Source: Pardosa pseudoannulata
Lineage: Eukaryota; Arthropoda; Arachnida; Araneae; Lycosidae
Reading direction: 5' to 3'
Assembly: GCA_032207245.1 (NCBI GenBank)
Contig: CM063504.1
Location: 83,522,344-83,586,343 of the forward strand
DNA: 64,000 nt
The position numbers and the translations under genes were made by a program. Positions 10,936 through 22,057 of the stretch are shown here, one piece after another; the first letter of the stretch is position 1; every line of letters starts with the position of its first letter. The notes beneath the pieces were generated by a model. The model was not told the DNA's origin. It did not search any database and was given only the letters and a program-made list of their open reading frames with translations.

Positions 10936-13900
10936 TCCTAAAATCGATGATAAAATCACGTATTAGAGAAACAGTGAATAAATTAAAAACTATACAAGGT
11001 GCATAGTAAAATCCTTAAGCTGCCTTTATCTACCCAACTGTTGGCCGTAGAACTATACTTTTAGTTTAAAAAATGTTTCAAATAATGTATGCATTCCTTT
11101 TAAGATAGTTTTAAATTTAAAAAAAATCAATTTAGCAAAAATTATAAATTAAAATTTTTATACGCTTTCTTTTCCTTATCCTTATATTTAGTAAAAATTT
11201 AAATTCATCTTAAGAAACGTAATATAATAAGTTCCACTTCTCTGTGACAAAAACTAGAGAGGTATTTAAATTAAAAATTAGCTAAAAATTGAAAAAAAAA
11301 TTCTCCTTAGATGAGGGATTGATTAAAAGATTAATTCTAGTTAATGTCAGATGGCAATGTCCCTTTTACGGTCAATTTTTGTTACAGAGAAATGAAACTT
11401 TTGTGTTACGGTTCTTAAAATAAGTTTCAATTTCTTAATAAATATATAATAGGGAACGGGTGAACTTATAAAAACATAGATTTTTTAATTTTCGCAAAAT
11501 TGAATTTTTAAATGGAAAAATAATATAAAAGAAATACTTACATTATTTGAAATATTTTTTAAACTAGAAGTATGTACCTACAACCAACAGTTCAGGAGAA
11601 AACGATAAGTACGCAATGCACTTTATTCAATGTGAATTAGTTTTAATGACTTTTTATTCTCTAACTAACTTAAATTGAAGATCTCATGAAAAAGTTGGTA
11701 TTTAAAACTCTTAAAAATATTTTAGAGATAAAGAGAAATAATCCCCTTTAATGAAATTGATATTTATGAAAAAAATATTACTGAATAAATTCCTATATGA
11801 TGGCTAACTTATACAATACATTTAAAATTTAAAAGAGGAAAAAAAATCTAGAACTACTTATTATTAGAACTAAAATCAGGGCCTATATGATTCATCAATG
11901 AATAAAATACAGCCTTACCTTTATGCATAGATATTATATAAATGACAACACAAGACTGCAGCTATATGAACTAGAAAAATAATCACAGATGGTGCAACTA
12001 AACTACCGTTTCACATTACCTAAAATAAATATCGTATTTTATTATTAGAATGAAAGGAGATAATCATAGCATTTAAAGAAAAATACTATTAGCGACGAAA
12101 AAGCAGCATTAAAGGGCTGCAACGTCACTTCATTCATGTACTCACTTGGGTAAAATGCTGACTAAAATTGGTAGGTTAAAGGATTCTCGGACTCGTTTGG
12201 CGCCTAAGTACCTTGACTTCATTAGTTGTGGTTATCCAGCCAGAAATTTGGGAAAATCTCCTTTACACGAAAATGTTTACAGTACAGGTAAATTTAAGGA
12301 TTTAGCATCCTGCATTCCAGATAGATTTAAGTTATTTTAAAATGCTATCACATATAATTCAATATCTGATTAAAAATGCGATGCATACGAAATTAAACAA
12401 TTCTGTAACTTGTTCGAAGCGTAATCGATTTTAATGGAAATTGACGGGAAAATTGAGTCATATTATTACATAGGTCCTTTGTCTAATGACTAAGCGTGTC
12501 AAAACCTCAGCAGCAATAATAACGCGTTATGATATTAAATATTTAGCATTCTGTTGTTTTATTTATGTTCAAGAAATGAGATTAGAGGAATTAGTTTTCA
12601 AGTTGCTAGAGTGGAAAGCCTGTATCAAATGTTATCTTTCTAAAATGAGAATTAATGAAATGATGCTCAGTTTCTAATAGAACAGCAATACCTAAAGAAA
12701 TTAAATTACGTGAGGGAAAGAAACAAGTTTCGTGGGAATGAGAGAGCATTGAATCGTGGTACATTACTATAATTTGAATAGATCAGATGGGAGATTAAAA
12801 AGAGTTTTAAATAGCAAAGAAAATGTAGTTTGAACATGGCTTGGAAGGGTATGAAGGAATAAAGTGCAAAGTTTTACTAGAAAATGAATTTCGAGAGAAA
12901 AAATCCCCATTTGAACCCCACATCCATTTCAAATGTCCAAAGCTTTTTGTTAATGTTCTGATGTCATGTAGTCTAGACCTCCTCGGATTATAACCTCCCG
13001 TGATTCCCTTTCTTGAGGCCTCTTTGCCCCGAGGCATTCTCTACCATGTACCTAGTTCTATTCCAGTGATGAATAGACGTTGAAGAGCTTTTTATTAATC
13101 ATTTGGAACATTATTTCTATGTTCCTCGTGCACTATGAACCAAGGGAAGAGACCTGTTTTCTTGCCACGCCTCTTTTTGGATCTTCAAACACTTAGAATT
13201 CATATACAAACTGTTTCTTGACATTTCTTGACGAATTTTCGCCATTTTTAACGTCTCAGATACTCTTACATGATCAGGACTAGTGAAAAGAATTACTTGG
13301 TCATATTTTCTGGAATGCGATTGAGAACAAATAGAGAATTATTCGTTCGCACCCTTGAGTACCTGATAACATAAAACTAGCACGTAGAGAGCATTTAAGT
13401 AAAAATAAATCAGCGCTGTCTGTTTCCCACTAAGCCATTTATACTTAATGACAGCACGTTTTGCTTGCAGATAATTGAATGAAATTAAATTAGAAATAAA
13501 TAGCCTTCATATTCGACTGAATGAATGCACAGAATTACAACGGAATAAAACGGTTTCGTTCGTCAGGCGAATTCAAACTGTTACCACACGCGTTTGTTTG
13601 CTTCGTCTAAATGAGGTCTCCCCCGGGTCAAAAATGTGAGGTCTGGTCTGCATGCAATTAAATTTTATGGAAGGATTTTGTTCAGAGTTGGGTGTTCATT
13701 TTAGGTAATTACATTCTTGGAATATATTTTTGTGTTGGTGATGATCTGAGTTATTATGGAAGGATCATAAAATATATGAATGGTACGCTGTTGAATCCCA
13801 ATTTAACAACCTCAGTGATACTACCAAAAATATCTGATAATCTATTGCATTTCACATTCATGAGTAATGTCTAAAATAAGAATAATTATCCTAGGTTTTA

Positions 13901-14072
13901 AAGAAACTATTAAACTTTTTCACCAATTTTTTTTCTTTTATAAAATGTAATCATAAATAATATCATAGTATGCAATTAGTCTGTGCTCACCGAACGAATG
14001 ATTGGTATATTTTTCTGGAAAAAAGAAAACTTAAAAGTATATATACTTTGAGAGGCACCATAAAATTAGATT
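10936..14072. other. Long AT-rich stretch, no gene seen
   Basis: More than 3 kb with no repeat family seen elsewhere in the window. Frames of 60-76 codons (for example 12146-12340 plus and 12807-13037 minus) contain no known domain and have no convincing splice context. Confidence 0.45.
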
Positions 14073-14767
14073 AAGGCGATGGTAGACTTTCAAACTGGCT
14101 AAAATCGACCGAAAATTCGAATTTTCGATTTTAGTGAATAATGAAAGAATATATCATTAGGAATACGGAGCAAAAAGAATTTTTTCATTCCCATCATTTT
14201 ATCATTACTTATGGGTATAGCAATAATAATTTCAAATGCTGTTTACTCAGAAGTAAAATTTTCATGTATTACAAATGTTTAAAGTACTCCAGGCGCATTG
14301 AAAATAGATCATTGTCTCTGAAATTCCAGTATTATTTATTTAAAAGTTTATAAAATAAAGTCTAGTCGAAACGGGTATGTTTTGAAGCATATAATATGTT
14401 AGTTATGCATTTTAATTAACCGCTATAGCTGTTTATTCGGCAAAATATGGGTATCATCATCATCATAATTATTTTTTTTCTCTTTATATTTTCTATGAAT
14501 GTTTATGGAAACAACTATATTGTTTTGTAAAATCTATAAGATATACTTAAATTTTTTTTTATAATATATTATGCAAAATTGATGCGCCTGGAGCATTTTC
14601 AATTAAGCTAATTTGAAGCAATTAATAATTAATAACTCCAAAACTAATTAATATTTTGCCTTCAAATTTTTAAAATATTTATATATCAATAGTACTAATA
14701 ACACAGTCAATCTTCAAGGAAATCCATTTAAAAAAAAAAGTTTGCTCTAAAGGTCCACTGTCGCCTT
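14073..14767. mobile_element. DNA element with terminal inverted repeats AAGGCGA
   Basis: Left end AAGGCGATGGTAGACTTT and the inverted right end AAGGCGACAGTGGACCTTT agree at 16 of 19 positions. Internally an 18-bp perfect palindrome CGAAAATTCGAATTTTCG lies near the left end, and CTCCAGGCGCA / TGCGCCTGGAG form an inverted pair (about 14288 and 14583). No transposase frame and no clear target duplication are visible, so the superfamily is unassigned. Confidence 0.5.
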
Positions 14768-15157
14768 CATGAATACAAAATTTGGAATGTAATTATTTTC
14801 TCCCCAGCATGTTTATTAAATAGTCTATTTCTCTACAGTTTATTGTAGTAGGTAAATATTTAAAGTACATTTAAAGTTAGTACATAAAAGGTTCTTTCAG
14901 TACAGGAGATGAAATAATGTTACAATAACAAAACTTAATATACTATCAATACACGTTTTTAAAAAAAGTTTAAAAAAAAAAATGTTTATATTCCCAGCCG
15001 GTCTACAAATAATTAATTTATCCGAATAAATTTGTAATATTTTAAAGAAAGATGCATACAAAAATTTTATGACTATTCTTATCACTTTCAAACTGAAGTT
15101 CATGTTATCGAGGAATTGTTATGTATTCAAGTGGTATTTCTGTAAAAAATATTCTCT
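14768..15157. other. AT-rich spacer
   Basis: No gene or repeat recognised. A minus-strand 68-codon frame is Phe/Ile-rich and lacks motifs. Confidence 0.45.
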
Positions 15158-15170
15158 TCCACCAAGGTGT

Positions 15171-15347
15171 GCCGAACGATTGCCGATGGGTTAGGGTGCT
15201 GGCCTTCGGTACCGGAGTTCGTGGGTTCGAATCCCACTGGGGCATGGATGTTCGTAGCCGTTCGGAATCGGCTTTAAGCTGTAGGTCCTGGTCTCATTAG
15301 ACCACGTGTTTCAAAAAAGTAGACCGTATCACTCCAAACCAAACTAA
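15171..15347 (+). mobile_element. tRNA-derived SINE with 13-bp target duplication
   Basis: Has a tRNA-like head with a perfect Pol III B-box GGTTCGAATCC (near 15223) and a degenerate A-box upstream (ATGGGTTAGGGTGCTGG). A family-specific tail follows (GTCCTGGTCTCATTAGACC then CCAAACCAAAC). It is flanked by the perfect 13-bp direct repeat TCCACCAAGGTGT (15158-15170 and 15348-15360), the mark of LINE-assisted retroposition. Related copies lie at about 16492 (plus) and split across 46690-47710 (minus). Confidence 0.88.
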
Positions 15348-15364
15348 TCCACCAAGGTGTAAAA

Positions 15365-15778
15365 TTCTATAAGGGTATTTTCGAATGATTCTTTTTTAAT
15401 GTAAAACCTAGAGCTGATATGGCTCTAATATGGCTGAGTATGCATTAACTTTAAGAACTTTTATAATTTAAAAATAAATTCTAAATATAACTTAATTTTA
15501 ATGAAATTGTCAACCTTTCTCCCTTACTAACACAGTGCGAACGAAAACGATTTACCTGGGCAGACGATTTTTCTATAAGGGTAGTTTCGAATGATTCTTT
15601 TTTAATGTAAAACCTAGAGCTGATATGGCTCTAATATGGCTGAGTATGCATTAACTTTAAGAACTTTTACAATTTAAAAATAAATTCTAAATATAACTTA
15701 ATTTTAATGAAATTGTCAACCTTTCTCCCTTACTAACACAGTGCGAACGAAAACGATTTACCTGGGCAGACGATTTTT
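15365..15778 (+). repeat. 206-bp tandem duplication
   Basis: Units 15365-15570 and 15571-15776 begin TTCTATAAGGGTA and differ at only a few positions, so the duplication is recent. It starts about five bases after the SINE target repeat. No coding frame is shared. Confidence 0.92.
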
Positions 15779-16180
15779 TTAAAGCGAAAAGTAATCACCC
15801 ACAACCCACCACCATTTTGAAAAGGTCTCCTGTTGCTGTATCATTGTTCCACCCACAACAAGGTGAGCCAACGGGGGTGTGATTTGTCGAAACGTGACCT
15901 TTCCGAGGAGAGAAGAGAGAATGCCACCTGATGGTCCAACGGAGCTCCAGCAACCCCCACAAAAATGCATCCCAAGTTTGCGACTCGACACGTGGGCGTC
16001 TACAGGCAACTTTTAATAAAAGGTTATTTGCTACCGAAGTAGAACTTTTCTCTCTCGACGGATCGATATTATTTCTCCACTCTCCCACTCCCAACCTCTT
16101 TCCCGAAAACTCCGTCAGAGATGCAGAGGTGAAAAATGAAATGCGTATCGAATGGAAATCGATCCAGGGCTAACTCTTTA
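15779..16180. other. GC-richer unique block, candidate regulatory DNA
   Basis: About 400 bp of GC-richer, non-repetitive sequence stands out from AT-rich surroundings. It contains a CCACCTG E-box-type site, CACGTGG, AATAAAAGG and ATCGATATT motifs. Overlapping frames on both strands (76, 99 and 80 codons) cannot all be real and none has a recognised domain. Confidence 0.25.
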
Positions 16181-16490
16181 TGCATACAGCTTACCGAAAC
16201 AATGGCCATTAACGTTCATTACATAGTTAGCTTAGGATCGCTTTTGCTTATATTATTACGGTGGAACACGCAGGATTTCGATTTGCTGGTAAAGACTCCT
16301 TAGGCTAAGAGAATCTTACAATTAATAGCAATGATGTAACCTTTTTCTTGTAGAGTCAAGGAGGTTGTAGATAACATCTGCCTACTGCTTGTTAATGAGG
16401 ATAAATATGTACTTAGTTTTACATATATATTTGCAGCTAAAATGAATTAGGTATAAAGTTTTGGCCTTGGGATATCTTAAGAATTTTCTC
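16181..16490. other. Spacer, nothing recognised
   Basis: Unique AT-rich sequence between the GC-richer block and a SINE. Confidence 0.45.
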
Positions 16491-16650
16491 CGGCTGCATG
16501 AGGACTGGATGGGTGGATGCAGCGCTTGCTATTTTGTACCGGAGTTCATAGGTTCGAATCTCACTTTCGCATTAGTGTTAGTAGCCTTTTAGAGTGGTAT
16601 TTAAGTAGTAGGTCTAGGCTCAACAGCCTTACTCGTGCATTTCCGATTTT
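16491..16650 (+). mobile_element. Diverged SINE copy
   Basis: The segment TACCGGAGTTCATAGGTTCG followed by AATCTCAC aligns with the head of the SINE at 15171. The later GTAGGTCTAGGCTCAACAG aligns with that SINE's tail. The B-box carries a C-to-T change at its end. No target duplication was identified, so the insertion is older. Confidence 0.7.
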
Positions 16651-17370
16651 TAGTTTGTTTGGGGCACCTGGGCTTGAGACGAATCTCCAATGGTGAAGGT
16701 GAGCAGTTACTCCTCAAGGTATGCATCATGAAGTACAGAGATATATAAAAATGGATACAATTTAACTGAGAAAAATCCTTAAATTAGAGTGAAAAATTAT
16801 GATGGGCCTCTAAATAGCAAAATATAAAACAAAAATGAAAGTAAAGAGGAAAGAATAATCAGTACTTTTACTTTTTTTTTAACACACACAATGTTTCTTA
16901 GAGAAAAGTAGTGAAAAAATATGGTGTACAAATCGCAAATAAAATTTAACATAAAAGCTACTTTCCCGATTGTAAACGAATTGCTACGTAAACTGGATTA
17001 ATCAAGCTCCAAAGCTCTTTCAATGTTATTCTAAAGATGTCTCTGTTTTAAAGAAGTCCTTCACGTTTGTTATCTTTCATGGGAGATCATTTGGGGGGAA
17101 GGATGAGCATACCATGAAATGACTGTGAGAGACTGAAATTGAAGACCCCCCCATACATCACCTCCCAATTTTTTAAGGGGTTTTATACGAGGAACTGTAT
17201 TATCTTTATTTTTTTTTTCATTCTAGAAGAAAGAGTGTTTTGTAACAACGTGCAAATAACACGAAGGAGAAATATAGTTATATTTTAGCCTTTATGTTTC
17301 AAGGAGTATCATATTCAAGAGAAAATGGCAACAGTTCTTCCAGTAAAAAATTCGGCGTTCAAAGTTATAG
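16651..17370. other. Spacer, nothing recognised
   Basis: Unique sequence with short frames only. Confidence 0.45.
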
Positions 17371-17380
17371 TGGTGCTAGT

Positions 17381-17676
17381 AAACTAAACTAAACTAAACT
17401 AAACTCCTCGGTGCAATAGCTCGTATGGAGTCAAGTCCTACAGTGCCAATCTCCGTTTCCGAGACCAAGCGCCCTGGTGTGCGAAGCATATGTTCCGGTT
17501 AGGTGGTCAACCTTACGCGGAACCCCCAGTGTTTAGTTCTCAAGCATGCTTGATCCTCAGTTTGTCTACCCACTGAAGGGATGAAAGGCTGAGTCAACCT
17601 TGCCCAATCCGGGGATCGAACCTCGGACCTGTGTAGTGTAAGCGCGAAGCATTGTCCCAACGCCACTTGGCATCAA
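17381..17676 (-). mobile_element. tRNA-derived SINE with (AGTTT)n tail, minus strand
   Basis: On the minus strand a tRNA-like head has a B-box GGTTCGATCCC (17612-17622 on the plus strand) preceded by an A-box-like TGGCGTTGGGACAATGC. The body ends in a pentanucleotide tail read as (AAACT)n on the plus strand at 17381-17405. The perfect 10-bp direct repeat TGGTGCTAGT flanks it (17371-17380 and 17677-17686). Its body is unlike the SINE at 15171, so it is a second SINE family. Confidence 0.85.
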
Positions 17677-17689
17677 TGGTGCTAGTTGT

Positions 17690-17929
17690 GCTGTATAAAA
17701 GACGAGTAGAAAATTTAGCATTTCAAGTTTATAGGGTTCCTATTAATATTGTATAAAAGTTCATTAGTAATAAACTACAGATGCAATACTTCCACTGAGT
17801 AAAATGTTTACCTTCTAATTTTCTTCCTTCTATACGTATCTTCTGGCATCCTTATCTATCTGGTGATTGCGGGAAGTAGAAAAATTATTATTTTTACTAC
17901 AAATAAGAATATACAAAAAATAAAACTAT
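17690..17929. other. Spacer before the array
   Basis: Nothing recognised. Confidence 0.4.
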
Positions 17930-19385
17930 GCTTTCGTAATTAAATCTAACACCGAGAACCGTTATTTTGGTCGAAACGAAAACCGGAACAGAACCAGAAC
18001 AAAAATATCAGTTTATTTCGGTTCGATATATATCTCCAGTCATTTTGTTACTTTCACCAACTTATCAATATTTTTCGTATCGTATATTTCGTATCGCTTG
18101 TATCGTACAGGATGGTTAATTGTATCAATTTACATATTGTACCGGTAAAAAAAAGAATAAAATCTTCTAAATTTTAATAGAATTACATAGCTTGTTTATG
18201 ATAAAATTATATTTTTAATACAAATAAGAATATACATAAAATAAAACTATTCTTTCGGAATTGAACCGAAAACCGAAAACCAAAAACTGTTATTTTGGGA
18301 GGAACGAAAACCAGAACTGAACCGAAAACCAAAAATCAATATTTTGGTCGGAAGGAAAATCGGAACTGCACCAAAACAAAAATATCAGTTTATTTCGGTT
18401 CGATATATTTTCAGTCATTTTGTTACTGTCAACAACTAATCTACATTTTCCGTATCGTACATAGTGGTTAATTTTATCAGTTCACATAGTCTACCAATAA
18501 AAAAAAAGTATAAAATCTTCTAAATTTTCATAGAATTACATATTTTGTTTATGATAGAATTATATTTTTAGTGCAATAAGAATATACAAAAAATAAAACT
18601 ATGCTTTCGGAATTAAACTGAAAACTGAAAACCGAGAACCGTTATTTTGGTCGAAACGAAAACCAGAACAGAATCGAAATAAAAATATCGATTTATTTCA
18701 GTTCTGTATATTTTCAGTCATTTTGTTACTGTTACCAACTTATCAATGTTTTCCGTATCGTATACTTACCTCTCACATCGCACATAATGGTTGATTGTAT
18801 CAATTCACATAGTGTCCAATAAAAAAAAATCTTCTAAATTTTCATAGAATTACATAGTTTATTTATGATAAAATTATATTTTTAGTACAAATAAGAATAT
18901 ACATAAAATAAAACTATCCTTTCGAAATTGAACCGAAAACCAAAAACCATTATTTTGGGAGGAACGAAAACCGGAACTGAACCGAAACAAAAATATCGAT
19001 TTGTTTCGGTTCGATACATTTTCAGTCATTTTATTACTCTAACCAACTTATCAATATTATCCGTATCCTATATTTAATGCTCGTATCATATACAGTGGTT
19101 AATTGTATCAATTCATATATTCTACTAATAAAAAAAAGAATAAAATCTTCTAAATTTTGATAGAATTACATAATTTGTTTATGATAGAATTATATTTTAG
19201 AACAAATAAGATATATATAAAATATATATTCTTTCAGATAATAATATATTTTCAGATATAATATATATTCTTTCAGAATTGAACCAAAAACCGTTATTTT
19301 GGGAGGAACGAAAACCGGAACTGATCCGATTTATTCTTTTCATAGTTGAACCGGAACGAAAAATAATTACGATTCAAAGCCTTGC
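17930..19385 (+). repeat. Tandem array, ~310-350-bp units with A/B alternation
   Basis: Five units are anchored on GTTATTTTGG at about 17961, 18289, 18641, 18949 and 19293. Each carries GAACGAAAACCGGAAC-type text, a TTTCGGTTCGATATATTTTC block and a run CAGTCATTTTGTTACT. Units 1 and 3 read TTTTGGTCGAAACGAA, while units 2, 4 and 5 read TTTTGGGAGGAACGAA, giving the order A-B-A-B-B. It is satellite-like with no coding capacity. Confidence 0.85.
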
Positions 19386-20336
19386 TTTTACGAGAGTAAA
19401 TACGGTAATCCGTGAGTTGCAAATATTCAACCAGAGCACTCCAAAACAAGCCAAATAAAAATTTTCTTGGTTACTTTCTTTTTGAGAGTGACTACAATTT
19501 TCTCACTATGAATGAGGGGAGGGAGCTTTATTTTTTTTTCATGAAGACCTAAAATTGTGGATCATTTACTTACACTGTACGTTGCTTTGGGTACATCATA
19601 AGAGTTAAATAAAATTGCAAAAGTAGACGGGCTAGATTTTTTTCAGATTTAAAGATTCATTTAAATACATTTTGCCACATAAAAAAAAATTAAAAAGGAA
19701 AAGAAAAGGAAAGGAAAGGAAAAGGAAAGGAAAAAATTAAAATATGTTTCTCTAAAAATTAAGCTTGACTCCTTTTTTAAATTTTATATTGGTAAAATGT
19801 CATTACGTACATTCAAACAAGATTAGATGTAAAAATTTCAAAAATAATTTTGAAATAAATTTCTTTTCAAGCTTTTTTTACAAATTTAGTTACGCACAAT
19901 CCTGTTGAATTTCCTTTTTCGTCAATCGGTAAAATTTGTTTAACAAAGCTTTAAATGAAAATCTTCCTGAATTAGAATAATTTCTTCATAGATTTAAATG
20001 GAGCTAGATTGCAAATACATGATGGCACTTGCCGAGTTTGAGAAGCTAGAAAAATTTCCCGGTGTGCTAAAATCTTCGAAATGCTAAAATAATAATAATA
20101 ATAATAATTGTACAAATATTTTTTTCACTTTAAGAAATTATGCATGTTATGTTGGTTTGGTGTTATATAAGTCAAAAGCGTCAATCATCAGTGGGAGGAC
20201 GTAAAATCATTTATAAAATTAGTATTGAGTTTCCGAATCACTCACTATAATTATTACTCAAATGTAATCATTTCCATAACATTTTTATCTAAACTATATC
20301 TTATTCTATCACTATACTTCATTTATTTATTACAAA
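19386..20336. other. AT-rich spacer with a purine-rich (GGAAA)n tract
   Basis: Holds a short GGAAA/GAAAA-type purine repeat at about 19693-19735 and an (ATA)n run near 20088-20107. No gene seen. Confidence 0.5.
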
Positions 20337-21036
20337 CTACCATATAGCCCTTCATATAGCCGGATCAGTAAAATTTTTAATTTTCTAAAATTGTAAAGTA
20401 CCCTATGAGGCAGGTAAAAAAAAAAGGTTTGTTTTATAGCTGAGAATTATCTTGTACCAAAAAATAATCTATGATTAAATTTAAAATTATCTCATATGTA
20501 CCTAATCTATTATTAAAGCCAAACATAAAAGAAGATTATTTACGTAATATCTAAGTTCAGTGGTAAAAAGTATGAAAATAATGCAGACGATATTAAGTAA
20601 TTTAAAATGAGAAATGATTCAATGAGATGGTTGAAGGAGTGGCGTGATAAATTGATATGTGATATGTGATATGTATTGATAATTGATATGTGATTATGTG
20701 ATAAATTGATAAATTTAATCACCTGCTCTTAACCGGGAAAAATAAGGCTTGAAATAATGGCATTAAATGCTCGAAAAGGGGGGAAGGGGTGGATTTCGAA
20801 CGTTTTAAAAACAACAGTATTTTTCTCTCTGATATAAAGCCTAGTTATACCAACTTATTTTAGAATCGGATCGATAGTTTAGGAGTAGGAGAAGATAAAC
20901 TTTGCTCGCTTTGAATTTTGCTAACAATGATTCATCAAGAATCCAATATGGATGCCTCTAATCCATTCCAGATCTAACCGCTCCATAAATTCGAGGATAG
21001 ACGGACAGATAACTTAGGATATTATTATATAGAGGA
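20337..21036 (-). mobile_element. Non-autonomous Helitron, copy 1, minus strand
   Basis: Read on the minus strand it starts TCCTCTATATAATAATAT and ends in a hairpin-like segment followed by CTATATGGTAG. It is inserted between A and T with no target duplication, as Helitrons do. The hairpin (GGCTATATGAAGGG) is degraded relative to the perfect one in copies 3 and 4. A short TGATATGTGATATG expansion near 20655-20715 is specific to this copy. No Rep/helicase frame is present. Confidence 0.75.
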
Positions 21037-21582
21037 TGTACAAAAATGAAATAAACATTTATTAAAACAAACAAACATAAACATAATTTATTAAAACAAA
21101 CAATAATTCTTAAACAAATATACCCAGATTGATTAGTTATATTGCCTTTTTTCTCGCTTTTAATTCTGCAATTTTGTCAATTAGTTTGTCATAATTAATA
21201 GAGTTCTTTTTCTACATAAAGTAATGATAAATAATTAGTTTTTGTTGGCCTAATGTGGATCTTAAAAATTTTTTTATTCTGTTCATTACTTATACTGATA
21301 TTTTATATACAGGCATAAGATAAACATAATATACTGGTACTCGAAAAAAACTACGTTTCGATTAACTTCGATTTTGGCACTTGATAAAATTCTATATGCC
21401 AGCCTTAATCTGGAGCAATCCAATACATGGCCGGTAACCAACTAACCAACCACTTTAACCAAGACCCAAAGCGGTCGCAGCCAAATAAATTCTTTCGAAA
21501 TGCAATTTAACTATCGAACACAAAAAAATTCGGGATGGACAGCTGACCTTATTTTCGGTTTCGGGAAATTTAAGGAAAGAAA
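21037..21582. other. AT-rich then GC-richer spacer
   Basis: The right part (about 21390-21582) is less AT-rich and precedes the short ORF at 21583. No promoter motif can be assigned with confidence. Confidence 0.35.
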
Positions 21583-21759
21583 ATGAATTCGAAGCTCGTG
21601 ATTCTGTTGTCAACAGTTTTCATCGCCTCGTCTATTCAACGGTTCGAATATTTTGGGAGGAATTCGAAAATACAGAATCCCGAGATCCTCCTTCCTGGAG
21701 CGAAAGTCAGTCGTCCAGAATTTTCTTTCGGGAAACAGAAAGGAAAAAGAAATTATTGA
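21583..21759 (+). CDS. Candidate small secreted peptide, 58 codons
   Basis: A 58-codon frame starts ATG with A at -3 (AAAATG) and begins MNSKLVILLSTVFIASSIQ. That is a basic residue followed by a hydrophobic core and small residues, the layout of a signal peptide. The mature part would be about 39 residues, polar and basic at its end (GKQKGKRNY), and it contains no cysteine. The frame lies in unique, less AT-rich DNA with no transposon match in this window. No homologue is recognised and no intron or polyadenylation signal is evident. It may be a chance frame, a first exon, or a real short peptide gene. Confidence 0.25.
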   Translation: MNSKLVILLSTVFIASSIQRFEYFGRNSKIQNPEILLPGAKVSRPEFSFGKQKGKRNY

Positions 21760-22057
21760 TTTATCGTTTGATGAAAAATTCTCAATACCGGGTCGTTACA
21801 GGAAGACATTTTTGAAAGACTTTTGATTGCAGTCTTTTGATTGGACGATTTAATGGCTAACCTGACCGTTCAAAGCGATTAGCCAACTGACTTTAGCAAC
21901 ATGTAATGAGTTCTATTGATCCGCTCTTCTTCCGATTTTTTTTTTCTACATTATTACTATTTATTTATAATTCCTTGCATGCAATTCAAGTATTAAAAAA
22001 AGTTCAATCATATAAATTAGAATGAGGCATACATTATAAAATTCCAGATAAAATATA
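21760..22057. other. Spacer after the short ORF
   Basis: AT-rich; nothing recognised. Confidence 0.4.

Noticed and set aside
17381..17405. (AAACT)n as a telomere-type repeat
   Set aside because: It is the short tail of a SINE with a target duplication; arthropod telomeres are usually TTAGG-based.
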